Counted from the stretch's first letter, positions 18,586 to 27,825 are shown. The stretch is DNA of 64,000 bases from Bacteroidales bacterium CF (GCA_000473305.1 CP006772.1:2108001-2172000), one strand, 5' to 3'. Notes: a model not told the origin generated them from the sequence alone. Numbers and translations are program-made.

Positions 18586-19401
18586 CTACTTGAGGCCATA
18601 CTTTGTTGTAAAGGTGCAGTGGAGCACTTCATCTGTATATGGCACGGGGGCATTTGGATTAGTAAGTTTGTTGTTCAGCCAGGTAAGATATAAAACAACC
18701 TTTACCGGAATATTCAGTTCAAACGTGACCGCCTCCTCTATGAGTTTATGTTCGCCCATCGGAATACTGAACTCCACGCCATCTTTTGTCATGCTGATAT
18801 AATTCATGGGAATTCCCAGAAATCCCCCGGCATTTGCAGGTGTGTTAAACCCTGGGGCTATCACGGGATTCTCACCGGACTCTTTGACCAAGTTGTCATA
18901 CATGGGGCAATAGGTGATGAGGCTTGCCAGGTTTTCTCCGGCAGGACAACCGGCAAAATCCTTGTTGGCAATGAGGGAGATGCCTCCATCATAAAGGAGT
19001 GTAACAATTGAATACCACGGCTGGTGGAAACGGGCATCGTAGGATTCTGAGAATTCTTCGAAAATTCTTTCGAATTCATTCTTAACCGCTTTCCGATTAG
19101 CGCCAAAGGTCTCGAATATCTCATCAGAGGGTACATCCCGCCATTTCAAAGCCAATACCTTATCATCCATTCTTTCCTTAGAATGTCCCGATAAATCCAT
19201 CGTAAACCCAAAGATAAAGCTATTTCTATCAACCTGTTGTCCACTACTATTCGGTATATAGTAGGACAACTCTGCGCTAGCCAGACATTCTCCGGGCAAT
19301 AAAGTCCTGATCGAAGCTGCAGGAGTACCTGAACCAAATTTACCACATGATGTGAGGCATACGGCCACACAGACCATGATAAGTGAATGAATGTATCTCA
19401 T
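18586..19401 (-). CDS. lipoprotein of unknown function
   Basis: 271 aa. Signal peptide with lipobox (VCLTSC, Cys19) indicates a membrane-anchored lipoprotein. I recognise no family; the sequence has long polar stretches typical of a beta-rich surface domain (WYSIVTLLYDGGISLIANK, VKVVLYLTWLNNKLTN). It lies between tRNA-Leu plus partial repeat A1 and the DUF4143 ATPase, in a region that looks accessory. Confidence 0.65.
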   Translation of the reverse strand: MRYIHSLIMVCVAVCLTSCGKFGSGTPAASIRTLLPGECLASAELSYYIPNSSGQQVDRNSFIFGFTMDLSGHSKERMDDKVLALKWRDVPSDEIFETFGANRKAVKNEFERIFEEFSESYDARFHQPWYSIVTLLYDGGISLIANKDFAGCPAGENLASLITYCPMYDNLVKESGENPVIAPGFNTPANAGGFLGIPMNYISMTKDGVEFSIPMGEHKLIEEAVTFELNIPVKVVLYLTWLNNKLTNPNAPVPYTDEVLHCTFTTKYGLK

Positions 19402-19557
19402 AATAATACCTTATCAAATATTATAAAAAATTTGCGAACCTAAATTCTGAAACATCAATGTTTATTAAAGCATCTCCAAAATAACCCATCTATAAGAACG
19501 CCATTAAGTTAAGTATTATTCTTAATTATTCAAACTCTTATATTCCACATTCTCCCG

Positions 19558-19707
19558 CTACCGAACCATAAACATCGACATCAAAGCGGAACTGATAGAT
19601 AAGATGTAAAAAATTACTGCCCCATTCCAATACATCGGGTCACTTGGGACAAATTGATTGGTTGCACTACCAATGTAAGCTACCACGATTACAGAAATAT
19701 TCCGGAT
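19558..19707 (-). pseudogene. possible membrane-protein remnant
   Basis: On the minus strand about 50 codons read without a stop and end with hydrophobic sequence (AVIFYILSISSALMSMFMVR then TAG). There is no plausible start codon and an in-frame stop lies upstream. It could be a decayed membrane protein tail or chance. The rest of 19402-19739 shows nothing I can identify. Confidence 0.25.
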
Positions 19708-19739
19708 GTTCTATATACCTCCTATTTTGTGCAAAAGGC

Positions 19740-21035
19740 TTAAATACAAAAAGCAGCATATAAAGGCACTGATTTTATTCCGTTTTCAAACCCAAAATTC
19801 TTTTTGGATATGCGGATTGCATATGGTGATTCATATTTCTCCACAAAGAGCCCCAAACTTTTTGAACGATTTCTTCTTCCTTTTTTTACTTCAACAGGAA
19901 TAACTGCATCACCAATCTGAAGAACAAAATCAACTTCGGCCTTGCCATCACTTTGCCAGTACAGCAAATCATATTCTTTTGCGACAAACGCTTGTGCTAC
20001 ATAATTTTCAGTCATTGCTCCAAGAAAAGTGTTATCCACATCAATTGGTGACAAAACGACTTGTAATGGCATCTTCGACCGCAGCGTAAGAACGCCTATA
20101 TCTGCCATATATAATTTAAAGTTTATCAAGTCGACATAAGCATTTACAGGAATGTATCCATGTTCTAAACGTTGACATTTACGAACGATTCCAGCAAGAA
20201 TCAGCCATTCTATAGCTTCTCCGAAAATCGTGGCAGTTCCTCCTCTTTGGACAACTTTATACTGAAACTTTGTATTTTCTTTGGCCAGCTGAGCAGGTAT
20301 AGAATTGTAGCAAGCTCTTATTTTAACACTTGTTGTCGGGTCTGCATATTTCGCCATATCGGCAATGTATTCATTAAGAATATTATTCTGAACAGGTTGC
20401 ACTTTAAATAAACTTTCTGTTTCGACAAACATTACAACTGCAGCAGGCATACCTCCTACAATGAAATATTTTTGGTACATATCCAATGCTACATCATGTA
20501 ATGCTTCCGGCATAGTTTCATTTTTAGCATAATGAAATTTTATCTCTTCTGCTAATTTTTCCATATTCATCGCCCATAAAAATTCTTCAAAGTCTAAAGG
20601 ATACATATTTATTTCATTGACTTTCCCTACGGGGAAGGAGTATTTTTCCCGATTAATAGCTACTCCCAGTAATGAACCAGCCGCTATAATACTGTATTCA
20701 GGCATTTGTTCAGAGAAGTATTTCAATGAGGTCAATGCTTTTTCGCAGGCCTGTATCTCATCGAAGAATATAAGGGTTGTACCCGGAATAATCTCCTGCA
20801 TTTTTGTCACTTCAAGATATTGGATGATTTTTTTAGGAGATAATTCTGTTTCCAGAAACTCGCATAGATTGGTCTCAATTTCCATATTCAAGTATAGCAA
20901 GCTCTCATAATGTTCGCTGCCAAATTGTTCCACAATATAAGTTTTACCTACCTGACGTGCTCCATTGATAATTAATGGCATCCTTTTGGTGTCATTCTTC
21001 CATTCCACAAGGGAATTACTTATTTTTCTTCTCAT
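19740..21035 (-). CDS. AAA ATPase with DUF4143 (AAA_14) domain
   Basis: 431 aa. Walker A is GARQVGKT near residue 26 and Walker B is TLIFFDEIQ. The C-terminal DUF4143 part contains a PD-(D/E)xK-like patch (AEVDFVLQIGDAVIPVEVKKG) typical of this family. Members are frequent in accessory regions of Bacteroidota and archaea; their function is not established, and a nuclease-like role is a conjecture. The gene sits alone in an accessory stretch before the arsenic island. Confidence 0.88.
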   Translation of the reverse strand: MRRKISNSLVEWKNDTKRMPLIINGARQVGKTYIVEQFGSEHYESLLYLNMEIETNLCEFLETELSPKKIIQYLEVTKMQEIIPGTTLIFFDEIQACEKALTSLKYFSEQMPEYSIIAAGSLLGVAINREKYSFPVGKVNEINMYPLDFEEFLWAMNMEKLAEEIKFHYAKNETMPEALHDVALDMYQKYFIVGGMPAAVVMFVETESLFKVQPVQNNILNEYIADMAKYADPTTSVKIRACYNSIPAQLAKENTKFQYKVVQRGGTATIFGEAIEWLILAGIVRKCQRLEHGYIPVNAYVDLINFKLYMADIGVLTLRSKMPLQVVLSPIDVDNTFLGAMTENYVAQAFVAKEYDLLYWQSDGKAEVDFVLQIGDAVIPVEVKKGRRNRSKSLGLFVEKYESPYAIRISKKNFGFENGIKSVPLYAAFCI

Positions 21036-21165
21036 AGGATGTTTTTTACAAAAGTATCAATATGTTCAGAAAAGTCAAAATATTCTGACTTTTTCGAACA
21101 TATGGTAGGGTTTTCGACCAGAAAGCCGATTTCAGCCGCTTACATATTTGCAGAGATTGAAAATG

Positions 21166-21251
21166 AGTGGCACAGATTTTTCTAATCGCCTCACATACTG
21201 CATATTATAATACATTTAATTTCAAGAAATTAGAAAAATCTGTGCCACTCA
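21166..21251. repeat. repeat family B, copy B1
   Basis: Perfect 22-bp inverted arms: GAGTGGCACAGATTTTTCTA plus AT at the left, complement at 21230-21251, around a 42-nt AT-rich interior unlike other copies. Upstream of arsR. Confidence 0.85.
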
Positions 21252-21261
21252 TTTTTTTTTA

Positions 21262-21287
21262 TATCTTTGTTTCGGGATTTCCCGAAA
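21262..21287 (+). promoter_or_regulatory. arsR promoter -7 element and operator O1
   Basis: TATCTTTG (21262-21269) matches TAnnTTTG. It is directly followed by the inverted repeat TTTCGGGATTTCCCGAAA (21270-21287), which would cover the transcription start. Similar TTTCG-N8-CGAAA sites recur at 21629 and 23103, consistent with ArsR binding. Confidence 0.7.
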
Positions 21288-21305
21288 TGATTTTACACAT
21301 TAAGA

Positions 21306-21611
21306 ATGGCAAAAAAGAAATATTACACACCATATCAGGAGAAGGTGGCAAGATATGCAAAGGCAATGTCCCATCCGGCAAGAACATTTATCCTTGACTA
21401 TCTGGCAAACAATCTTGACAAATGTTGCTACAGCGGCGATATGGCAGTGGAACTTCCAATTGCCAGATCCACACTTTCAGAGCACCTTAAGGAGCTCAAG
21501 GCTGCCGGGCTGATACAAGGTGAGATAAATCCTCCATATATCAAGTATTGCATAAACAGAGAAAACTGGGAGGAAGCAAAAGCTTTGATGTCAGACTTTT
21601 TTAACAGGTAA
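21306..21611 (+). CDS. arsR: ArsR-family repressor
   Basis: 101 aa winged-helix repressor of the ArsR/SmtB family. The HTH covers LPIARSTLSEHLKELKAAGL, preceded by AKAMSHPARTFILDYLA. Two adjacent Cys in NLDKCCYSGD are candidate arsenite ligands, placed differently from the ELCVC motif of E. coli ArsR. As first gene of the arsenic island it would repress itself and the genes behind it through the 18-bp TTTCG-N8-CGAAA sites until As(III) binds. Confidence 0.9.
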   Translation: MAKKKYYTPYQEKVARYAKAMSHPARTFILDYLANNLDKCCYSGDMAVELPIARSTLSEHLKELKAAGLIQGEINPPYIKYCINRENWEEAKALMSDFFNR

Positions 21612-21628
21612 AAATTTTTAAATAAATA

Positions 21629-21646
21629 TTTCGGATTTCTACGAAA
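21629..21646 (+). promoter_or_regulatory. candidate ArsR operator O2
   Basis: TTTCGGATTTCTACGAAA, same TTTCG-N8-CGAAA format as O1, in the gap between arsR and the small thioredoxin-fold gene. Confidence 0.6.
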
Positions 21647-21701
21647 TCGGAAATGAAATTAGAAATAATAGACAAAACATTAATATTACAAATATTTAAA
21701 A

Positions 21702-21938
21702 ATGGAAATAAAAATTTTAGGCACCGGCTGCCCTAAGTGCAAGACACTTGAGAAAATTACCCGTGAAGTTGTTGAACAAAACGGATTTGATGCAAACATT
21801 ACTAAAGTGGAGGATATCATGGACATCATGAAATACAATGTTATGTCTACCCCGGCTTTAGTTGTAAATGAAAAGGTTGAAATCAAGGGACGTATTCCTT
21901 CTGCAGAAGAGATTAAACAAGTATTGAGTAAATATTAA
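21702..21938 (+). CDS. small thioredoxin-fold redox protein
   Basis: 78 aa, of the thioredoxin_3 / redox-active disulfide protein 2 type. Active site GCPKC at residues 9-13, cis-proline region MSTPALVVNEKV. It could supply electrons to arsenate reductase or to the ArsF/ArsG pair; such proteins are commonly found in arsenic islands of Bacteroidota. 17 nt before the secreted thioredoxin-like gene. Confidence 0.88.
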   Translation: MEIKILGTGCPKCKTLEKITREVVEQNGFDANITKVEDIMDIMKYNVMSTPALVVNEKVEIKGRIPSAEEIKQVLSKY

Positions 21939-21954
21939 GATAAAATATAAAACA

Positions 21955-22383
21955 ATGAAAACTATTTCAATCTGGATTACATTAATCCTTGCTTTATCTG
22001 TTATTCCATGCGGCGCACAAAATGTAAATAAGAAAAGCGTCCCTGCCGCAAAAACAGCAGCTTCAGCAATTAGTGCCGAAAAAGTAGAGGCATATTATTT
22101 TCACCTCACTTCACGTTGCCCGACCTGTCTGGCTGTTGAATCTGTAGCCAAAAGAACAATTGAGAGCCTATACGCTGGGAAAGTTTCATTCAAATCGATC
22201 AATCTGGATGACGCTTCTAGCAAGTCAATTGCAGAAAAGTTAAAAGTGCCGGGACAGGCTCTTCTGATAGTAAAAGGTGGTAAACAACTGAATCTGACAA
22301 ATGAAGGATTCATGTATGCAAAGAAGGATCCTGAAAAATTCAAGTCGATTATAAAAGAGAAAGTTGATGCACTTTTATTGTAG
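21955..22383 (+). CDS. arsF: ArsF-like secreted thioredoxin-fold protein
   Basis: 142 aa. Signal peptide MKTISIWITLILALSVIPCG precedes a thioredoxin-like domain with redox motif CPTC (SRCPTCLAVE) and VPGQALLIVKGGK. Size, motif and position before the CcdA-like permease match the protein annotated ArsF in the arsEFG cluster, which with ArsG acts in handling of aromatic arsenicals. Function here is by analogy. 6 nt before arsG. Confidence 0.75.
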   Translation: MKTISIWITLILALSVIPCGAQNVNKKSVPAAKTAASAISAEKVEAYYFHLTSRCPTCLAVESVAKRTIESLYAGKVSFKSINLDDASSKSIAEKLKVPGQALLIVKGGKQLNLTNEGFMYAKKDPEKFKSIIKEKVDALLL

Positions 22384-22389
22384 CCGGAT

Positions 22390-23085
22390 ATGGATTTATT
22401 AAACAGCATATTGGAAAACAGCACAATGCCGTGGATTACGGCATTTGTGCTGGGCCTAATGACGGCCATCAGCCCTTGTCCCCTGGCTACAAATATTACA
22501 GCCGTTGGATTTATAAGCAAGGACCTGGAAAATCGCAACAAGGTATTTATAAACGGGTTGCTTTACACTTTAGGCCGGGGAATTTCATATACAGCAATAG
22601 CGTTCATTCTGTATCTGGGTGCTGATCAGTTTAAATTTTCCGGATTTTTTCAGCAATATGGAGAGAAGATTCTCGGACCTCTCCTTATAATAATCGGGTT
22701 TTTCATGCTGGATGTGGTAAAGATTAAATTCCCCGGCCTCGGAAGTCATACATCAAAGATGGAGGAAAAGAGAGGGTGGGGATATTTTGATGCGATTTTA
22801 CTCGGGATGATATTTGCCCTTGCATTTTGTCCATACAGCGGAGTCCTTTACTTCGGCATGCTTGTACCAATGACTATAAGTAGTGCCTCAGGGCTTTATC
22901 TTCCTCTTATTTTTGCAATCGCCACCGGTATTCCGGTAATCATATTCTCTTGGGTACTTGCATACACTTTGTCAGGAATCGGAGGGGTATACAACAAGGT
23001 AAAAGCCTTTGAAAAATGGTTCAGAAAGGTGATTGCCGTTCTGTTCATTCTTGTAGGTATTTACTACCTTATTAGAGTTTTCTGA
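22390..23085 (+). CDS. arsG: ArsG-like CcdA/DsbD-family membrane transporter
   Basis: 231 aa with about six membrane helices. Two Cys-Pro motifs in mirrored helices (AISPCPLATNI and LAFCPYSGVLYFG) are the hallmark of CcdA/DsbD proteins. Together with the upstream ArsF-like protein it matches the ArsG permease annotated for aromatic arsenicals; the alternative is a thiol-reductant carrier feeding the periplasmic thioredoxin-like protein. 6 nt after arsF. Confidence 0.8.
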   Translation: MDLLNSILENSTMPWITAFVLGLMTAISPCPLATNITAVGFISKDLENRNKVFINGLLYTLGRGISYTAIAFILYLGADQFKFSGFFQQYGEKILGPLLIIIGFFMLDVVKIKFPGLGSHTSKMEEKRGWGYFDAILLGMIFALAFCPYSGVLYFGMLVPMTISSASGLYLPLIFAIATGIPVIIFSWVLAYTLSGIGGVYNKVKAFEKWFRKVIAVLFILVGIYYLIRVF

Positions 23086-23102
23086 TTTTTTTTGATTTAG
23101 CA

Positions 23103-23120
23103 ATTCGTCTTTTTACGAAA
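23103..23120 (+). promoter_or_regulatory. candidate ArsR operator O3
   Basis: ATTCGTCTTTTTACGAAA, third site of the TTTCG-N8-CGAAA format (first base differs), in the arsG-arsP gap. Confidence 0.5.
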
Positions 23121-23135
23121 TATTTATATTTAAAA

Positions 23136-24479
23136 ATGGAAAATAAAAAAGAGTTAAAAATTCTTCTGTCAATAATAGTATTATTCGCGGCAGCCTTCTT
23201 CCTCCCGATTGACAGTGTGAGGTTCACTACTGCAATCTCAGCTACGCTGGATCTTGTCAAATGGTATGCGCGGGAACATGTGGTCTTGTGTCTGCTGCCG
23301 GCATTTTTCATAGCAGGTGTAATATCTGTTTTTGTAAGCCAGGGTTCAGTCCTCAGATATTTCGGTGCAAACGCCAAGAAGTGGCTGGCATATACTGTGG
23401 CTGCCGTTTCTGGTACCATTCTTGCCGTTTGCTCGTGTACAATCCTGCCTCTTTTCTCTAGTATTCATAAGCGCGGAGCCGGACTCGGACCCGCAATTGC
23501 ATTTCTTTACTCCGGACCTGCAATAAATATTCTTGCAATAATACTTACTGCAAGAATTATGGGATTTGAGATGGGTGTGGCAAGAATAGTCGGAGCCGTA
23601 TCTTTCAGCGTAATTATTGGAATGATTATGGCTTTCATATACAGAAAAGAGGAAAAAATAAAGAAAGAGGAGCAGATGAACATTGCCCTGCAACCGGAAA
23701 AAAGACCAATGTGGCAGACTGTTTTTCACTTTTTCACACTTGTCCTGATTCTTGTATTTGCAAACTGGGGCAAACCTGCCGCAGGAGATACGGCCAGCAC
23801 ATGGTATTATATCTGGGCATACAAGTGGTATATAACCGGTTTCTTTTCTCTTATGCTTTGCTACTCTCTTATAAAGATCCTGAAGATTAAGTGGCAATGG
23901 GTAGTTACTGCAGCAATTGCGACAGCAATATCAGCTATTCTTTCAAGCAATTATATAGAGAACGCCAAACTTAGTCCTCTTGTACCTATGATGGTAGGTA
24001 TAGCGGCATTAAGTATCATTACACTTTTAGACAAAAGAGATGATGACAACAAGGAGTGGACATTATCTGCCTGGGGATTCGCTAAGCAAATACTTCCCCT
24101 CCTCGCCTTTGGAGTAATCACTGCCGGTTTTTTACTGGGTTCAACCCATGACGGGAAAACCATTGCCGGGGTAATTCCTAATGAGTGGATCGAGTGGATG
24201 GTCGGTGGTAACTCTGTGTTCTCAAACTTTTTTGCATCTATAGTCGGCGCATTCATGTATTTTGCAACTCTTACGGAAGTACCAATCGTTCAGGGTCTGC
24301 TTGCCGCAGGTATGGGCAAGGGGCCGGCTTTGGCATTACTACTCGCCGGCCCGTCGCTCTCGTTGCCGAACATGTTGGTTATCCGCAAAGTAATCGGCAC
24401 TGAAAAGACCATCGTTTACGTATCTCTTGTTATTGTAATGGCTACAATTTCAGGGCTCATCTATGGAAGCATTTTTTAA
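23136..24479 (+). CDS. arsP: ArsP-like organoarsenical permease (DUF318/UPF0718)
   Basis: 447 aa with two bundles of membrane helices. The family signature CSCTILPLFSSIHKRGAGLG and FLYSGPAINILAI is present, and the second half mirrors it (ATLTEVPIVQGLLAAGMGKG, LLLAGPSLSLPNML). ArsP exports trivalent organoarsenicals such as methylarsenite, which fits the arsM gene downstream. Longer than short ArsP proteins because of a loop around residues 165-230. Confidence 0.85.
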   Translation: MENKKELKILLSIIVLFAAAFFLPIDSVRFTTAISATLDLVKWYAREHVVLCLLPAFFIAGVISVFVSQGSVLRYFGANAKKWLAYTVAAVSGTILAVCSCTILPLFSSIHKRGAGLGPAIAFLYSGPAINILAIILTARIMGFEMGVARIVGAVSFSVIIGMIMAFIYRKEEKIKKEEQMNIALQPEKRPMWQTVFHFFTLVLILVFANWGKPAAGDTASTWYYIWAYKWYITGFFSLMLCYSLIKILKIKWQWVVTAAIATAISAILSSNYIENAKLSPLVPMMVGIAALSIITLLDKRDDDNKEWTLSAWGFAKQILPLLAFGVITAGFLLGSTHDGKTIAGVIPNEWIEWMVGGNSVFSNFFASIVGAFMYFATLTEVPIVQGLLAAGMGKGPALALLLAGPSLSLPNMLVIRKVIGTEKTIVYVSLVIVMATISGLIYGSIF

Positions 24480-24500
24480 CAATAAAATATTAATGTCAAT

Positions 24501-24866
24501 ATGGAAAACAAAACCTGTTTATGCGGTTCAACAGAGTATGTGGTATTCTCTTGCTCGGGAGCATGTGACCTTGGCTATGTAACTGACATTGTAGCACGTC
24601 GTTTAAGAGATAACGGCGTTCGTAAAATGAGCTGTCTTGCCACACTTGGCGCCGAATTGGGTAAACCACACGATGAATTGAAGAAAAAAAACATTCTTGT
24701 GCTGGATGGTTGCCCTGTAGATTGCGGAAAGAAAATTCTTGAAAGAGAGGGCATTACTGATTACAAATATTTACGCCTGACTGATTTAGGATACAAAAAG
24801 GGCGAAACACCTGTGAATGAAGAGGTAATAGGTAAAGTATATGAAAAAGCCGAAGTTATCTTCTAA
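24501..24866 (+). CDS. DGC-domain putative zinc-binding protein
   Basis: 121 aa. Cys-rich protein with FSCSGACDLGYVTDIVARRL, SCLATLGAE and the DGC-type motif LVLDGCPVDCGKK. The DGC domain is thought to bind zinc; its role in arsenic islands is unknown, perhaps metalloid sequestration. Its 3' end overlaps the next gene by 26 nt. Confidence 0.83.
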   Translation: MENKTCLCGSTEYVVFSCSGACDLGYVTDIVARRLRDNGVRKMSCLATLGAELGKPHDELKKKNILVLDGCPVDCGKKILEREGITDYKYLRLTDLGYKKGETPVNEEVIGKVYEKAEVIF

Positions 24867-25332
24867 AGCCAGGGAGTATATTAACTGGAGTTTTATCATT
24901 TTCTCTATCCTGTTTCTTGTCTCTTTATTTGTTTTTAAAGACAATCTTACCGGATATGCTTCAAAAGTTAAAGTGTCAAGTATTGATTCATTAACTGCAT
25001 CTTCTGAATCTAAGAGAATTGACTCTGCATATAATTACGCAAAAAACGGGCTTGCTTATAAAGTCACTTTTCTGGAATTCGGTGCAACAGGTTGTTCCTC
25101 TTGTAAGGCCATGGAGGGTGTGATGGAAGAGATCAGGAATCAGTATCCGGACATTGTAAATGTCGTATTCACAAATGTCAGATTAAAAGAGAGTAAGACT
25201 ATTATGGACTTTTTCGGGGTCATCACAATACCGATGCAGGTTTTATTGGATAAAGATGGGAAGGAATTTTACAGACATAACGGAGTACTCTCACTAGATG
25301 AGTTTAGCAAGATATTAAATCAGATTCAGTAA
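24841..25332 (+). CDS. membrane-anchored thioredoxin-like protein
   Basis: 163 aa. One N-terminal membrane helix (FIIFSILFLVSLFVF) anchors a periplasmic thioredoxin fold with active site CSSC (GATGCSSCKAMEG) and cis-Pro region VITIPMQVLLDKDGKEF. Start overlaps the DGC gene by 26 nt, so it is translationally coupled. With ArsF and the ArsG-like membrane protein it could form a periplasmic thiol relay; this is inference. Confidence 0.83.
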   Translation: MKKPKLSSKAREYINWSFIIFSILFLVSLFVFKDNLTGYASKVKVSSIDSLTASSESKRIDSAYNYAKNGLAYKVTFLEFGATGCSSCKAMEGVMEEIRNQYPDIVNVVFTNVRLKESKTIMDFFGVITIPMQVLLDKDGKEFYRHNGVLSLDEFSKILNQIQ

Positions 25333-25342
25333 TTTAATTCAA

Positions 25343-25768
25343 ATGAACATACTTATTTTATGTACCGGAAATAGCTGCCGCAGCCAAATGGCTCACGGGT
25401 TCCTCCAATCTTTTAACCCCGGGATGAAAGTTTGCTCGGCTGGCACCGAGCCGGCAAAAGAGGTGAACCCGAAAGCAGTAGAGGTTATGAAGGAAGCCGG
25501 GGTCGACATCGGCAAACACACTCCTAAATCCGTAGACCAATATCTCAATGAGGAATGGGATTATGTCATTACCGTATGTGATAATGCCAAAGAGAGCTGT
25601 CCCGCTTTTGCCGGCAGAGTAAAATCAAGAATACACATGGGCTTTGAAGATCCGTCGCATGTTATTGGAAGTGATACTTTTATAATGAGTGAATTCCGGA
25701 GGGTGAGAGACGAGATTAAAGAGCAATTCTCAGATTTTTATTTAAGAAATATTAAAGCGCAATTATGA
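25343..25768 (+). CDS. arsC: arsenate reductase, LMW-phosphatase/thioredoxin type
   Basis: 141 aa. Reduces arsenate to arsenite. The phosphatase-like P-loop CTGNSCRS (Cys7, Cys12, Arg13) and the redox pair Cys79/Cys86 (VTVCDNAKESC) match the triple-cysteine relay of the S. aureus pI258 ArsC family; Asp103 in FEDPS is the general acid. Thioredoxin would regenerate it, and a small thioredoxin-fold gene lies upstream. Overlaps arsM by 4 nt (ATGA). Confidence 0.95.
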   Translation: MNILILCTGNSCRSQMAHGFLQSFNPGMKVCSAGTEPAKEVNPKAVEVMKEAGVDIGKHTPKSVDQYLNEEWDYVITVCDNAKESCPAFAGRVKSRIHMGFEDPSHVIGSDTFIMSEFRRVRDEIKEQFSDFYLRNIKAQL

Positions 25769-26553
25769 AAACAGAAGATTTGAAGTTTATTGTAAAAGAG
25801 AAATATGGTAAAATAGCAAGAGAAAATCTGGGGGATGTAAAATCTTCTTGTTGTTGCTCCTCTTCATCCTGCACCGATTCAGAATTTATCAGTATGATTG
25901 GTGATGATTACTCAAAACTTGACGGTTATAATCCTGATGCGGATATGGGGCTAGGATGCGGAATTCCGACTCATTTTGCAGGTATTAAAAAGGGGGACAG
26001 CGTTCTTGACCTGGGGAGCGGCGCGGGGAACGATTGTTTTGTCGCCCGCGCCGCCGTCGGTCCTGATGGTCATGTGACCGGACTGGATTTTACAGAAGAG
26101 ATGATTGAGAAGGCCAATAAAAATGCAGCCAAATTAGGTCTGACTAATGTTGATTTTGTTTACGGGGATATCGAAGATATGCCTCTCCCTGCAAACTCGT
26201 TTGATGTCGTTGTATCTAACTGTGTTCTTAACCTTGTGCCTGACAAATCAAAGGCGTTTTCCGAGATTATCAGGGTATTGAAACCCGGAGGACATTTCTG
26301 TGTTTCAGATGTTGTTATAAAGGGAGAACTTACAGAAAGTGCACGCAAAAGTGCAGAGTTATATGCAGGTTGCGTATCAGGGGCACTCAAGATGCCAGAG
26401 TATCTTTCAATCATAGAGAAATCCGGTTTTGCCAACATAACAATACATAAGGAGAGAAAAATTGAAATGCCTGAAGGCATATTGACATCTGAAAATGATA
26501 ATGACGGAATATTCAGTATTACAGTCTCCGGTTATAAATTTATGTGGCACTGA
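25765..26553 (+). CDS. arsM: arsenite S-adenosylmethionine methyltransferase
   Basis: 262 aa. Methylates As(III). The SAM site VLDLGSGAGNDC is at residues 80-91. Conserved As-binding cysteines are Cys65 (GLGCGIP), Cys153 (SNCVLNL) and Cys203 (AGCVSGA). A Cys/Ser-rich run near residue 30 (CCCSSSSC) is typical of these enzymes. The last codons, Trp-His-stop, come from the left arm of repeat B2, so the natural C-terminus may have been reset by that element. Overlaps arsC by 4 nt. Confidence 0.95.
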   Translation: MKTEDLKFIVKEKYGKIARENLGDVKSSCCCSSSSCTDSEFISMIGDDYSKLDGYNPDADMGLGCGIPTHFAGIKKGDSVLDLGSGAGNDCFVARAAVGPDGHVTGLDFTEEMIEKANKNAAKLGLTNVDFVYGDIEDMPLPANSFDVVVSNCVLNLVPDKSKAFSEIIRVLKPGGHFCVSDVVIKGELTESARKSAELYAGCVSGALKMPEYLSIIEKSGFANITIHKERKIEMPEGILTSENDNDGIFSITVSGYKFMWH

Positions 26554-26662
26554 TTTTTCTAATTGCCTCATTTTGTGAAACATATTTCAGGAATCGTAAA
26601 GAACCAACTTACAACTTTTTGCACTGATTTATATTTCAGTCAATTAGAAAAATCAGTGCCAC
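26544..26662. repeat. repeat family B, copy B2
   Basis: Perfect 22-bp arms, GTGGCACTGATTTTTCTAAT plus TG and its complement, around a 75-nt interior. The left arm encodes the arsM stop codon; the right arm ends 14 nt before the ACR3 start. Confidence 0.9.
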
Positions 26663-26676
26663 TAAAAACAAACAAC

Positions 26677-27723
26677 ATGACAAACGCTAAACTTAAATTT
26701 TTAGACAGATATCTGACCTTGTGGATTTTCCTGGCAATGATTGCAGGCGTATTTGCCGGATGGGCTTCACCTTCAGTAGCCGGATTCTGGAACAGCATGT
26801 CCTCAGGAACGACCAACATTCCGATAGCAATAGGACTCATAGTTATGATGTACCCGCCCCTTGCAAAGGTGAAGTATGAGGAGTTGGGCGATGTTTTCCG
26901 CAACACGCGCGTTCTGGGTCTTTCTCTAGTACAGAACTGGGTTATAGGCCCGGTTTTGATGTTCATCCTGGCGATTATTTTCCTGCAGTTTAACATTGAT
27001 TATATGTATGGTCTGATACTAATCGGGCTTGCACGATGTATTGCTATGGTAATTGTCTGGAACGACCTGGCTAAAGGAGACACACAGTACGCAGCAGGTC
27101 TTGTGGCATTCAACTCGATTTTTCAGGTCCTCTTCTTCTCTGTATATGCGTATATTTTCATTGCCGTACTTCCCGGCTGGTTCGGGCTACCTGTAAATGA
27201 TGCCGTATCTCAGATAACCATTGGACAAATAGCGAAGAGTGTCTTTATATATTTGGGAATTCCGTTTATTGCAGGATTTCTTACCCGTTTTATTCTCATA
27301 AGAGTCAAAAGCAAAGAGTGGTATAATAATAAATTTATACCTAAAATCAGTCCTCTAACCCTGATTGCCCTGCTCTTCACAATCGTTGTGATGTTCTCTC
27401 TTAAAGGAGAATATATTGTCAAGATTCCTTTGGATGTTGTGAGGATTGCCATACCGTTGGTAATATATTTCATAACAATGTTCGTTGTCTCATTTTTCAT
27501 GAGCAAACGAATTGGTGCAACATATGAACAAGCCACGACTCTCTCCTTCACCGCAGCAAGTAACAACTTCGAACTTGCCATTGCCGTTGCGATAGCCGTG
27601 TTCGGTATCAATTCAGGAGAAGCCTTCACCGCGGTTATAGGTCCGTTGGTTGAAGTTCCTGTAATGATAGCTCTTGTGAATGTTGCATTTTGGTTTAAGA
27701 AAAATTATAAATTTTATAAATAA
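26677..27723 (+). CDS. acr3: ACR3-type arsenite efflux permease
   Basis: 348 aa with about ten membrane helices. The conserved cysteine segment [15 protein letters not shown] (Cys121) and the helix [20 protein letters not shown] identify the ACR3 family, which extrudes arsenite by proton antiport. I chose the ATG at 26677; reading further upstream would run through repeat B2. It exports As(III) made by ArsC, alongside ArsP for methylated forms. Repeats B2 and B3 bracket it. Confidence 0.95.
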   Translation: MTNAKLKFLDRYLTLWIFLAMIAGVFAGWASPSVAGFWNSMSSGTTNIPIAIGLIVMMYPPLAKVKYEELGDVFRNTRVLGLSLVQNWVIGPVLMFILAIIFLQFNIDYMYGLILIGLARCIAMVIVWNDLAKGDTQYAAGLVAFNSIFQVLFFSVYAYIFIAVLPGWFGLPVNDAVSQITIGQIAKSVFIYLGIPFIAGFLTRFILIRVKSKEWYNNKFIPKISPLTLIALLFTIVVMFSLKGEYIVKIPLDVVRIAIPLVIYFITMFVVSFFMSKRIGATYEQATTLSFTAASNNFELAIAVAIAVFGINSGEAFTAVIGPLVEVPVMIALVNVAFWFKKNYKFYK

Positions 27724-27729
27724 ATTTTT

Positions 27730-27810
27730 GTGGCACTGATTTTTTATTTGTCTAGCACCCCTATGTTTATAAGGCACAACATTTTAGACAAATAAAAAAA
27801 TCAGTGCCAC
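27730..27810. repeat. repeat family B, copy B3 with changed inner arms
   Basis: Outer arms GTGGCACTGATTTTT match the family, but the inner arm is TATTTGTCTA paired with TAGACAAATA instead of CTAATT/AATTAG. Arms differ by one T; interior about 30 nt. Confidence 0.87.
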
Positions 27811-27825
27811 AAAAAAAGATCAAAA

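Noticed and set aside
26563-26676. N-terminal extension of ACR3
   Set aside because: It would translate the interior and right arm of repeat B2; the family start fits the ATG at 26677.
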